Shown here piece by piece: positions 48,588 through 63,842 of a stretch of DNA of 64,000 nt (positions are counted from its first letter, which is position 1; the number at the start of each line of letters is the position of its first letter). Where the stretch lies: contig NW_027473340.1 of NCBI RefSeq assembly GCF_050947335.1, positions 1,364,001 through 1,428,000 on the forward strand, read 5' to 3'. The stretch is from Megachile rotundata. Lineage: Eukaryota > Arthropoda > Insecta > Hymenoptera > Megachilidae. The notes beneath the pieces are model-generated. The model was not told the origin of the DNA. It did not search any database and saw only the letters and a program-made list of their open reading frames with translations. The translations under genes were made by a program, and so were the position numbers.

Positions 48588-50148
48588 TCATGCAATCACA
48601 ATCATACATTCAAAACCATGCAATCACAATCATACAATCACAATCATGCAATCACAATCATACAATCATAATCATACAATCACAATCATACAGTCACAAT
48701 CGTACAATCACAATCGTACAATCACAGTCGCACGAGCACAATCAGACAATCACAATCATACAATCACAATCATACAATCACAATCATACAATCATAATCA
48801 TACAATCACAATCATACAATCGCAATCATACAATCACAATCATACAATCATAATCATACAATCACAATCATACAATCATAATCATACAATTACAATCATA
48901 CATCACAATCATACAATCACAATCATACAATCACAATCATACAATCACAATCAAAGAATCACAATCAAAGAATCACAATCATACAATCACAATCATACAA
49001 TCGCAAGCATACAATCACAATCATACAATCTCAATCATACAATCACAATCATACAATCATAATCATACAATTACAATCATACATCACAATCATACAATCA
49101 CAATCATACAATCGCAGTCATACAATCACAATCATACAATCGCAATCATACAATTACAATCTCCCAAATACAATCTCCCAAATACAATCATACAATCAAA
49201 ATCATACAATCACAATCATACAATCATAATCATACAATTACAATCATACATCACAATCATACAATCACAATCATACAATCGCAATCATACAATCACAATC
49301 ATACAATCGCAATCATACAATCACAATCATACAATCGCAATCATACAATTACAATCTCCCAAATACAATCTCCCAAATACAATCATACAATCACAATCAT
49401 ACAATCACAATCATACAATCACAATCATACAATCACAATCATGCAATCACAATCATACAATCACAATCATACAATCACAATCATACTATCACAATCATAC
49501 AATCACAATCATACAATCACAATCATACAATCACAATCATGCAATCACCATCATACATTCAAAACCATGCAATCACAATCATACAATCACAATCATGCAA
49601 TCACAATCATACAATCATAATCATACAATCACAATCATACAGTCACAATCGTACAATCACAATCGTACAATCACAGTCGCACGAGCACAATCAGACAATC
49701 ACAATCATACAATCACAATCATACAATCACAATCATACAATCATAATCATACAATCACAATCATACAATCGCAATCATACAATCACAATCATACAATCAT
49801 AATCATACAATCACAATCATACAATCATAATCATACAATTACAATCATACATCACAATCATACAATCACAATCATACAATCACAATCATACAATCACAAT
49901 CAAAGAATCACAATCAAAGAATCACAATCATACAATCACAATCATACAATCGCAAGCATACAATCACAATCATACAATCTCAATCATACAATCACAATCA
50001 TACAATCATAATCATACAATTACAATCATACATCACAATCATACAATCACAATCATACAATCGCAGCCATACAATCACAATCATACAATCGCAATCATAC
50101 AATTACAATCTCCCAAATACAATCTCCCAAATACAATCATACAATCAC
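48588..50148. repeat. 949-bp doublet 3 (markers at 48729 and 49678)
   Basis: This doublet is shifted by exactly 5,840 bp from doublet 2 at both markers. The second marker here has the ordinary CGCACGAGCA, so the C-to-T change at 43838 arose only in the upstream copy or was corrected here. Two CAAAGAATCAC units follow each marker. Confidence 0.9.
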
Positions 50149-53100
50149 AATCATACAATCACAATCATACAATCACAATCATACAATCACAATCATACAT
50201 TCAAAATCATGCAATCACAATCATACAATCACAATCACGCAATCACAATCATACAATCAGAATCATACAATCACAAGAATACAATCACAATCATACAATC
50301 ACACTCATACAATCACAATCATACAATCACAATCATACAATCGCAATCATACAATCGCAATCATACAATCACGATCATACATTCTCAATCATACAATCAC
50401 AATCATAGAATCATAATCATACAATTACAATCATACATCACAATCATACAATCGCAATCATACAATTACAATCTCCCAAATACAATCTCCCAAATACAAT
50501 CTCCCAAATACAATCATACAATCACAATCATACAATCATAATCATACAATCACAATCATACAATCACAATCATACAATCACAATCATACTATCACAATCA
50601 TACAATCACAATCATACAATCACAATCATGCAATCACAATCATACATTCAACATCATGCAATCACAATCATACAATCACAATCATGCAATCACAATCATA
50701 CAATCATAATCATACAATCACAATCATACAATCACAATCATACAATCACAATCATACAATCACAATCATACAATCACAATCATACATTCAAAATCATGCA
50801 ATCACAATCATACAATCACAATCATGCAATCACAATCATACAATCAGAATCATACAATCACAATCATATAATCACAATCATACAATCGAATTCATACAAT
50901 CGCAATCATACAATCACAATCATACAATCGCAATCATACAATTACAATCTCCCAAATACAATCTCCCAAATACAATCATACAATCACAATCATACAATCA
51001 TAATCATACAATCACAATCATACAATCACAATCATACAATCACAATCATACTATCACAATCATACAATCACAATCATACAATCACAATCATGCAATCACA
51101 ATCATACATTCACAATCATACAATCACAATCATACATTCAAAATCATGCAATCACAATCATACAATCACAATCATGCAATCACAATCATACAATCACAAT
51201 CATACAATCACAATCATACAATCGCAATCATACAATCACAATCATACAATCGCAATCATACAATTACAATCTCCCAAATACAATCTCCCAAATACAATCA
51301 TACAATCACAATCATACAATCACAATCATACAATCACAATCATACAATCACAATCATACAATCACAATCATATAATCACAATCATACAATCGAATTCATA
51401 CAATCGCAATCATACAATCACAATCATACAATCACAATCATGCAATCACAATCATACGTTCAACATCATGCAATCACAATCATACAATCACAATCATGCA
51501 ATAAAAATCATACAATCACAATCATACAAGCACAATCATACATTCAAAATCATGCAATCACAATCGTACAATCACAATCATGAAATCACAATCATACAAT
51601 CAGAATCATACAATCACAATTATTCAAAAACAATCGTACAATCTCAATCATACAATCACAATCATACAATCATAATCATACAATTACAATCATACATCAC
51701 AATCATACAATCACAATCATACAATCGCAATCATACAATCACAACCATACAATCACAATCATACAATCATAATCATACAATTACAATCATACATCACAAT
51801 CATACAATCACAATCACACAATCGCAATCATACAATCACAATCATACAATCGCAATCATCCAATTACAATCTCCCAAATACAATCTCCCAAATACAATCT
51901 CCCAAATACAATCATACAATCACAATCATACAATCATAATCATACAATCACAATCATACAATCACAATCATACAATCACAATTATACTATCACAAACATA
52001 CAATCACAATCATACAATCACAATCATGCAATCACAATCATACATTCAACATCATGCAATCACAATCATACAATCACAATCATGCAATCACAATCATACA
52101 ATCATAATCATACAATTACAATCATACATCACAATCATACAATCACAATCATACAATCGCAGTCATACAATCACAATCATACAATCGCAATCATACAATT
52201 ACAATCTCCCAAATACAATCTCCCAAACACAATCATACAATCAAAATCATACAATCACAATCATACAATCATAATCATACAATTACAATCATACATCACA
52301 ATCATACAATCACAATCATACAATCGCAATCATACAATCACAATCATACAATCGCAATCATACAATCACAATCATACAATCGCAATCATACAATTACAAT
52401 CTCCCAAATACAATCTCCCAAATACAATCATACAATCACAATCATACAATCACAATCATACAATCACAATCATACAATCACAATCATGCAATCACAATCA
52501 TACAATCACAATTATACAATCACAATCATACTATCACAATCATACAATCACAATCATACAATCACAATCATACAATCACAATCATGCAATCACAATCATA
52601 CATTCAAAACCATGCAATCACAATCATACAATCACAATCATGCAATCACAATCATACAATCATAATCATACAATCACAATCATACAGTCACAATCGTACA
52701 ATCACAATCGTACAATCACAGTCGCACGAGCACAATCAGACAATCACAATCATACAATCACAATCATACAATCACAATCATACAATCATAATCATACAAT
52801 CACAATCATACAATCGCAATCATACAATCACAATCATACAATCATAATCATACAATCACAATCATACAATCACAATCATGCAATCACAATCATACAATCA
52901 GAATCATACAATCACAATCATATAATCACAATCATACAATCGAATTCATACAATCGCAATCATACAATCACAATCATACAATCGCAATCATACAATTACA
53001 ATCTCCCAAATACAATCTCCCAAATACAATCTCCCAAATACAATCATACAATCACAATCATACAATCATAATCATACAATCACAATCATACAATCACAAT

Positions 53101-55671
53101 CATACAATCACAATCATACTATCACAATCATACAATCACAATCATACAATCACAATCATGCAATCACAATCATACATTCACAATCATACAATCACAATCA
53201 TACATTCAAAATCATGCAATCACAATCATACAATCACAATCATGCAATCACAATCATACAATCACAATCATACAATCACAATCATACAATCGCAATCATA
53301 CAATCACAATCATACAATCGCAATCATACAATTACAATCTCCCAAATACAATCTCCCAAATACAATCATACAATCACAATCATACTATCACAATCATACA
53401 ATCACAATCATACAATCACAATCATACAATCACAATCATACAATCACAATCATATAATCACAATCATACAATCGAATTCATACAATCGCAATCATACAAT
53501 CACAATCATACAATCACAATCATGCAATCACAATCATACGTTCAACATCATGCAATCACAATCATACAATCACAATCATGCAATAAAAATCATACAATCA
53601 CAATCATACAAGCACAATCATACATTCAAAATCATGCAATCACAATCGTACAATCACAATCATGAAATCACAATCATACAATCAGAATCATACAATCACA
53701 ATTATTCAATAACAATCGTACAATCTCAATCATACAATCACAATCATACAATCATAATCATACAATTACAATCATACATCACAATCATACAATCACAATC
53801 ATACAATCGCAATCATACAATCACAACCATACAATCACAATCATACAATCATAATCATACAATTACAATCATACATCACAATCATACAATCGCAATCATA
53901 CAATCACAATCATACAATCGCAATCATACAATTACAATCTCCCAAATACAATCTCCCAAATACAATCTCCCAAATACAATCATACAATCACAATCATACA
54001 ATCATAATCATACAATCACAATCATACAATCACAATCATACAATCACAATTATACTATCACAAACATACAATCACAATCATACAATCACAATCATGCAAT
54101 CACAATCATACATTCAACATCATGCAATCACAATCATACAATCACAATCATGCAATCACAATCATACAATCATAATCATACAATCACAATCATACAATCA
54201 CAATCATACAATCACAATCATACATTCAAAATCATGCAATCACAATCATACAATCACAATCATGCAATCACAATCATACAATCACAATCATACATTCAAA
54301 ATTATGCAATCACAATCATACAATCACAACCATGCAATCACAATCATACAATCACAATCATACAATCACAATCATACAATCACAATCATACAATCACAAT
54401 CATGCAATCGCAATCATACAATCAGAATCATACAATCACAATCATTCAATAACAATCGTACAATCACAATCGCACAATCACAATCGCACAACCACAATCA
54501 GACAATCACACTCATACAATCAAAACCATACAATCACAATCATACAATCACAATCATACCATCACAATCATACTTTCACAATCATACAATCACAATCATA
54601 CAATCACAATCATACAATCACAGTCATACAATCACAATCATACAATCACAATCATACTATCACAATCATACAATCACAATCATACAATCACAATCATACA
54701 ATCACAATCATACAATCATAATCATACAATCACAATCATACAATCACAATCATACAATCAATATCATACAATCACAATCATACAATCGCAAGCATACAAT
54801 CACAATCATACAATCTCAATCATACAATCACAATCATACAATCATAATCATACAAATAGAATCATACATCACAATCATACAATCACAATCATACAATCGC
54901 AATCGTACAATCACAATCATACTTTCACAATCATACAATCACAATCATACAATCACAATCATACAATCACACTCATACAATCACAATCATACAATCACAA
55001 TCATACAATCACAATCATACAATCGCAATCATACAATAACAATCATACAATCTCAATCATACAATCACAATCATACAATCACAATCATACAATCGCAAGC
55101 ATACAATCACAATCATACAATCTCAATCATACAATCACAATCATACAATCATAATCATACAATTACAATCATACATCACAATCATACAATCACAATCATA
55201 CAATCGCAACCATACAATCACAATCATACAATCGCAATCATACAATTACAATCTCCCAAATACAATCTCCCAACTACAATCTCCCAAATACAATCATACA
55301 ATCACAATCATACAATCACAATCATACAATCACAATCATACAATCACAATCATACAATCACAATCATACAATCACAATCATACTATCACAATCATACAAT
55401 CACAATCATACAATCACAATCATACAATCACAATCATACAATCACAATCATACAATCACAATCATACAATCACAATCATACAATCACAATCATACAATCA
55501 CAATCATACAATCACAATCATACAATCACAATCATACATTCAAAATCATGCAATCACAATCATACAATCACAATCATGCAATCACAATCATACAATCACA
55601 ATCATACAATCACAATCATACTATCACAATCATACAATCACAATCATACAATCACAATCATACAATCACAA

Positions 55672-56950
55672 TCATGCAATCACAATCATACATTCAAAAC
55701 CATGCAATCACAATCATACAATCACAATCATGCAATCACAATCATACAATCATAATCATACAATCACAATCATACAGTCACAATCGTACAATCACAATCG
55801 TACAATCACAGTCGCACGAGCACAATCAGACAATCACAATCATACAATCACAATCATACAATCACAATCATACAATCATAATCATACAATCACAATCATA
55901 CAATCGCAATCATACAATCACAATCATACAATCATAATCATACAATCACAATCATACAATCATAATCATACAATTACAATCATACATCACAATCATACAA
56001 TCACAATCATACAATCACAATCATACAATCACAATCAAAGAATCACAATCAAAGAATCACAATCATACAATCACAATCATACAATCGCAAGCATACAATC
56101 ACAATCATACAATCTCAATCATACAATCACAATCATACAATCATTATCATACAATTACAATCATACATCACAATCATACAATCACAATCATACAATCGCA
56201 GTCATACAATCACAATCATACAATCGCAATCATACAATTACAATCTCCCAAATACAATCTCCCAAATACAGTCATACAATCAAAATCATACAATCACAAT
56301 CATACAATCATAATCATACAATTACAATCATACATCACAATCATACAATCACAATCATACAATCGCAATCATACAATCACAATCATACAATCGCAATCAT
56401 ACAATCACAATCATACAATCGCAATCATACAATTACAATCTCCCAAATACAATCTCCCAAATACAATCATACAATCACAATCATACAATCACAATCATGC
56501 AATCACAATCATACAATCACAATCATGCAATCACAATCATACAATCACAATCATACAATCACAATCATACTATCACAATCATACAATCACAATCATACAA
56601 TCACAATCATACAATCACAATCATGCAATCACAATCATACATTCAAAACCATGCAATCACAATCATACAATCACAATCATGCAATCACAATCATACAATC
56701 ATAATCATACAATCACAATCATACAGTCACAATCGTACAATCACAATCGTACAATCACAGTCGCACGAGCACAATCAGACAATCACAATCATACAATCAC
56801 AATCATACAATCACAATCATACAATCATAATCATACAATCACAATCATACAATCGCAATCATACAATCGCAATCATACAATCATAATCATACAATCACAA
56901 TCATACAATCATAATCATACAATTACAATCATACATCACAATCATACAAT
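55672..56950. repeat. 949-bp doublet 4 (markers at 55813 and 56762), second half truncated
   Basis: The markers are again 949 bp apart, and the first lies 17,772 bp from that of doublet 1. The second half lacks the two CAAAGAATCAC units and passes into TTCAATAACAATC-type units after about 56,950. This marks a recombination junction between two domain B modules. Confidence 0.85.
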
Positions 56951-58819
56951 CACAATCATACAATCGCAATCATACAATCACAATCATACAATCACAATCA
57001 TACAATCATAATCATACAATTACAATCATACATCACAATCATACAATCACAATCATACAATCACAATCATGCAATCACAATCATACAATCAGAATCATAC
57101 AATCACAATCATTCAATAACAATCATACATTCAAAATCATGCAATCACAATCATACAATCACAATCATGCAATCACAATCATACAATCAGAATCATACAA
57201 TCACAATCATTCAATAACAATCGTACAATCACAATCGTACAATCACAATTGCACAACCACAATCAGACAATCACACTCATACAATCACAATCATGCAATC
57301 ACAATCATACAATCACAATCATACCATCACAATCATACTTTCACAATCATACAATCACAATCATACAATCACAATCATACAATCACAGTCATACAATCAC
57401 AATCATACAATCACAATCATACTATCACAATCATACAATCACAATCATACAATCACAATCATACAATCACAATCATACAATCACAATCATACAATCACAA
57501 TCATACAATCACAATCATACAATCACAATCATACAAAGGCAAGCATACAATCACAATCATACAATCTCAACCATACAATCACAATCATACAATCACAATC
57601 ATGCAATCACAATCATACAATCATATTCATAAAATCACAATCATACAATCACAATCGTACATTCACAATCGTACAATCACAATCGCACAACCACAATCAG
57701 ACAGTCACACTCATACAATCACAATCATACAATCACAATCATACAATCACAATCATACAATCACAATCATACAATCACAATCATACAATCACAATCATAC
57801 TATCACAATCGTACAATCACAATCGTACAATCACAATCGCACAACCACAATCAGACAATCAAAACCATACAATCACAATCATACAATCACAATCATACCA
57901 TCACAATCATACTTTCACAATCATACAATCACAATCATACAATCACAATCATACAATCACAGTCATACAATCACAATCATACAATCACAATCATACTATC
58001 ACAATCATACAATCACAATCATACAATCACAATCATACAATCACAATCATACAATCATAATCATACAATCACAATCATACAATCACAATCATACAATCAA
58101 TATCATACAATCACAATCATACAATCGCAAGCATACAATCACAATCATACAATCTCAATCATACAGTCACAATCATACAATCATAATCATACAAATAGAA
58201 TCATACATCACAATCATACAATCACAATCATACAATACGCAATCGTACAATCACAATCATACTTTCACAATCATACAATCACAATCATACAATCACAATC
58301 ATACAATCACACTCATACAATCACAATCATACAATCACAATCATACAATCACAATCATACAATCGCAATCATACAATAACAATCATACAATCTCAATCAT
58401 ACAATCACAATCATACAATCACAATCATACAATCGCAAGCATACAATCACAATCATACAATCTCAATCATACAATCACAATCATACAATCATAATCATAC
58501 AATTACAATCATACATCACAATCATACAATCACAATCATACAATCGCAACCATACAATCACAATCATACAATCGCAATCATACAATTACAATCTCCCAAA
58601 TACAATCTCCCAACTACAATCTCCCAAATACAATCATACAATCACAATCATACAATCACAATCATACAATCACAATCATACAATCACAATCATACAATCA
58701 CAATCATACAATCACAATCATACTATCACAATCATACAATCACAATCATACAATCACAATCATACAATCACAATCATACAATCACAATCATACAATCACA
58801 ATCATACAATCACAATCAT

Positions 58820-61800
58820 ACAATCACAATCATACAATCACAATCATACATTCAAAATCATGCAATCACAATCATACAATCACAATCATGCAATCACAAT
58901 CATACAATCACAATCATATAATCACAATCATACTATCACAATCATACAATCACAATCATACAATCACAATCATGCAATCACAATCATGCAATCACAATCA
59001 TACATTCAAAACCATGCAATCACAATCATACAATCACAATCATGCAATCACAATCATACAATCATAATCATACAATCACAATCGTACAGTCACAATCGTA
59101 CAATCACAATCGTACAATCACAGTCGCACGAGCACAATCAGACAATCACAATCATACAATCACAATCATACAATCACAATCATACAATCATAATCATACA
59201 ATCACAATCATACAATCGCAATCATACAATCACAATCATACAATCATAATCATACAATCACAATCATACAATCATAATCATACAATTACAATCATACATC
59301 ACAATCATACAATCACAATCATACAATCACAATCATACAATCACAATCAAAGAATCACAATCAAAGAATCACAATCATACAATCACAATCATACAATCGC
59401 AAGCATACAATCACAATCATACAATCTCAATCATACAATCACAATCATACAATCATAATCATACAATTACAATCATACATCACAATCATACAATCACAAT
59501 CATACAATCGCAGTCATACAATCACAATCATACAATCGCAATCATACAATTACAATCTCCCAAATACAATCTCCCAAATACAATCATACAATCACAATCA
59601 TACAATCACAATCATACAATCACAATCATACAATCACAATCATACAATCACAATCATACAATCACAATCATACATTCAAAATCATGCAATCACAATCATA
59701 CAATCACAATCACGCAATCACAATCATACAATCAGAATCATACAATCACAAGAATACAATCACAATCATACAATCACACTCATACAATCACAATCATACA
59801 ATCACAATCATACAATTACAATCATACAATCGCAATCATACAATCACGATCATACATTCTCAATCATACAATCACAATCATAGAATCATAATCATAGAAT
59901 TACAATCATACATCACAATCATACAACCACAATCATACAATCGCAATCATACAATCACAATCATACAATCACAATCATACAATCATAATCATACAATTAC
60001 AATCATACATCACAATCATACAATCACAATCATACAATCACAATCATGCAATCACAATCATACAATCAGAATCATACAATCACAATCATTCAATAACAAT
60101 CATACATTCAAAATCATGCAATCACAATCATACAATCACAATCATGCAATCACAATCATACAATCAGAATCATACAATCACAATCATTCAATAACAATCG
60201 TACAATCACAATCGTACAATCACAATCGCACAACCACAATCAGACAATCACACTCATACAATCACAATCATGCAATCACAATCATACAATCACAATCATA
60301 CCATCACAATCATACTTTCACAATCATACAATCACAATCATACAATCACAATCATACAATCACAGTCATACAATCACAATCATACAATCACAATCATACT
60401 ATCACAATCATACAATCACAATCATACAATCACAATCATACAATCACAATCATACAATCACAATCATACAAAGGCAAGCATACAATCACAATCATACAAT
60501 CTCAACCATACAATCACAATCATACAATCACAATCATGCAATCACAATCATACAATCATATTCATACAATCACAATCATACAATCACAATCGTACATTCA
60601 CAATCGTACAATCACAATCGCACAACCACAATCAGACAGTCACACTCATACAATCACAATCATACAATCACAATCATACAATCACAATCATACAATCACA
60701 ATCATACAATCACAATCATACAATCACAATCATACAATCACAATCATACTATCACAATCGTACAATCACAATCGTACAATCACAATCGCACAACCACAAT
60801 CAGACAATCACAATTATACAATCACAATCATACAATCACAATCATACAATCACAATCATACAATCACAATCATACTTTCACAATCATACTATCACAATCA
60901 TACAATCACAATCATACAATCACAGTCATACAATCACAATCATACAATCACAATCATACTATCACAATCATACAATCACAATCATACAAACACAATCATA
61001 CAATCACACTCATACAATCACAATCATACAATCTCAATCATACAATCTCAATCATACAATCACAATCTTACAATCATAATCATACAATTACAATCATACA
61101 TCACAATCATACAATCACAATCATACAATCGCAATCATACAATCACAATCATACAATCGCCATCATACAATTACAATCTCCCAAATACAATCTCCCAAAT
61201 ACAATCTCCCAAATACAATCATACAATCTCAATCATACAATCACAATCATACAATCACAATCATACATTCAAAATCATGCAATCACAATCATACAATCAC
61301 AATCACGCAATCACAATCATACAATCAGAATCATACAATCACAAGAATACAATCACAATCATACAATCACAATCATACAATCACAATCATACAATCACAA
61401 TCATACAATCACAATCATACAATCACAATCATACAATCACAATCATACAATCACAATCATACATTCAAAATCATGCAATCACAATCATACAATCACAATC
61501 ATGCAATCACAATCATACAATCACAATCATATAATCACAATCATACTATCACAATCATACAATCACAATCATACAATCACAATCATGCAATCACAATCAT
61601 GCAATCACAATCATACATTCAAAACCATGCAATCACAATCATACAATCACAATCATGCAATCACAATCATACAATCATAATCATACAATCACAATCGTAC
61701 AGTCACAATCGTACAATCACAATCGTACAATCACAGTCGCACGAGCACAATCAGACAATCACAATCATACAATCACAATCATACAATCACAATCATACAA

Positions 61801-63842
61801 TCATAATCATACAATCACAATCATACAATCGCAATCATACAATCACAATCATACAATCATAATCATACAATCACAATCATACAATCATAATCATACAATT
61901 ACAATCATACATCACAATCATACAATCACAATCATACAATCACAATCATACAATCACAATCAAAGAATCACAATCAAAGAATCACAATCATACAATCACA
62001 ATCATACAATCGCAAGCATACAATCACAATCATACAATCTCAATCATACAATCACAATCATACAATCATAATCATACAATTACAATCATACATCACAATC
62101 ATACAATCACAATCATACAATCGCAGTCATACAATCACAATCATACAATCGCAATCATACAATTACAATCTCCCAAATACAATCTCCCAAATACAATCAT
62201 ACAATCACAATCATACAATCACAATCATACAATCACAATCATACAATCACAATCATACAATCACAATCATACAATCACAATCATACATTCAAAATCATGC
62301 AATCACAATCATACAATCACAATCACGCAATCACAATCATACAATCAGAATCATACAATCACAAGAATACAATCACAATCATACAATCACACTCATACAA
62401 TCACAATCATACAATCACAATCATACAATTACAATCATACAATCGCAATCATACAATCACGATCATACATTCTCAATCATACAATCACAATCATAGAATC
62501 ATAATCATAGAATTACAATCATACATCACAATCATACAATCACAATCATACAATCGCAATCATACAATCACAATCATACAATCACAATCATACAATCATA
62601 ATCATACAATTACAATCATACATCACAATCATACAATCACAATCATACAATCACAATCATGCAATCACAATCATACAATCAGAATCATACAATCACAATC
62701 ATTCAATAACAATCATACATTCAAAATCATGCAATCACAATCATACAATCACAATCATGCAATCACAATCATACAATCAGAATCATACAATCACAATCAT
62801 TCAATAACAATCGTACAATCACAATCGTACAATCACAATCGCACAACCACAATCAGACAATCACACTCATACAATCACAATCATGCAATCACAATCATAC
62901 AATCACAATCATACCATCACAATCATACTTTCACAATCATACAATCACAATCATACAATCACAATCATACAATCACAGTCATACAATCACAATCATACAA
63001 TCACAATCATACTATCACAATCATACAATCACAATCATACAATCACAATCATACAATCACAATCATACAATCACAATCATACAAAGGCAAGCATACAATC
63101 ACAATCATACAATCTCAACCATACAATCACAATCATACAATCACAATCATGCAATCACAATCATACAATCATATTCATACAATCACAATCATACAATCAC
63201 AATCGTACATTCACAATCGTACAATCACAATCGCACAACCACAATCAGACAGTCACACTCATACAATCACAATCATACAATCACAATCATACAATCACAA
63301 TCATACAATCACAATCATACAATCACAATCATACAATCACAATCATACAATCACAATCATACTATCACAATCGTACAATCACAATCGTACAATCACAATC
63401 GCACAACCACAATCAGACAATCACAATTATACAATCACAATCATACAATCACAATCATACAATCACAATCATACAATCACAATCATACTTTCACAATCAT
63501 ACTATCACAATCATACAATCACAATCATACAATCACAGTCATACAATCACAATCATACAATCACAATCATACTATCACAATCATACAATCACAATCATAC
63601 AAACACAATCATACAATCACACTCATACAATCACAATCATACAATCTCAATCATACAATCTCAATCATACAATCACAATCTTACAATCATAATCATACAA
63701 TTACAATCATACATCACAATCATACAATCACAATCATACAATCGCAATCATACAATCACAATCATACAATCGCCATCATACAATTACAATCTCCCAAATA
63801 CAATCTCCCAAATACAATCTCCCAAATACAATCATACAATCA
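58820..63842. repeat. 2,613-bp tandem duplication
   Basis: The markers CGCACGAGCA (59125 and 61738) and AAAGGCAAGC (60470 and 63083) are both 2,613 bp apart, and the unit order between them agrees. The match ends at about 61,229/63,842. There the first copy jumps back to a TTCAAAATCATGC unit while the second continues into the order seen near 34.5 and 41.1 kb. The first copy also corresponds to about 38.8-41.2 kb at an offset near 20,163. Confidence 0.9.

Larger units (their letters stand above)
42250..54170. repeat. Tandem higher-order repeat of about 5.84 kb, two copies
   Basis: Copy 1 runs about 42,250-48,270 and copy 2 about 48,271-54,170, with a further partial start near 54,090. The offset is 5,840 at 42889/48729 and 43838/49678 and across 44.4-44.9 kb. 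It falls to 5,826 at TTCAAAATCATGC (45311/51137) after loss of one ACAATCTCCCAAAT unit (three at about 45,109, two at about 50,949). It is 5,812 from the CGCACGAGCA pair 46911/52723 onward. The EcoRI spacing pattern is nearly identical in both copies. The left edge is uncertain because unit counts differ between 42.25 and 42.75 kb. Confidence 0.88.
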
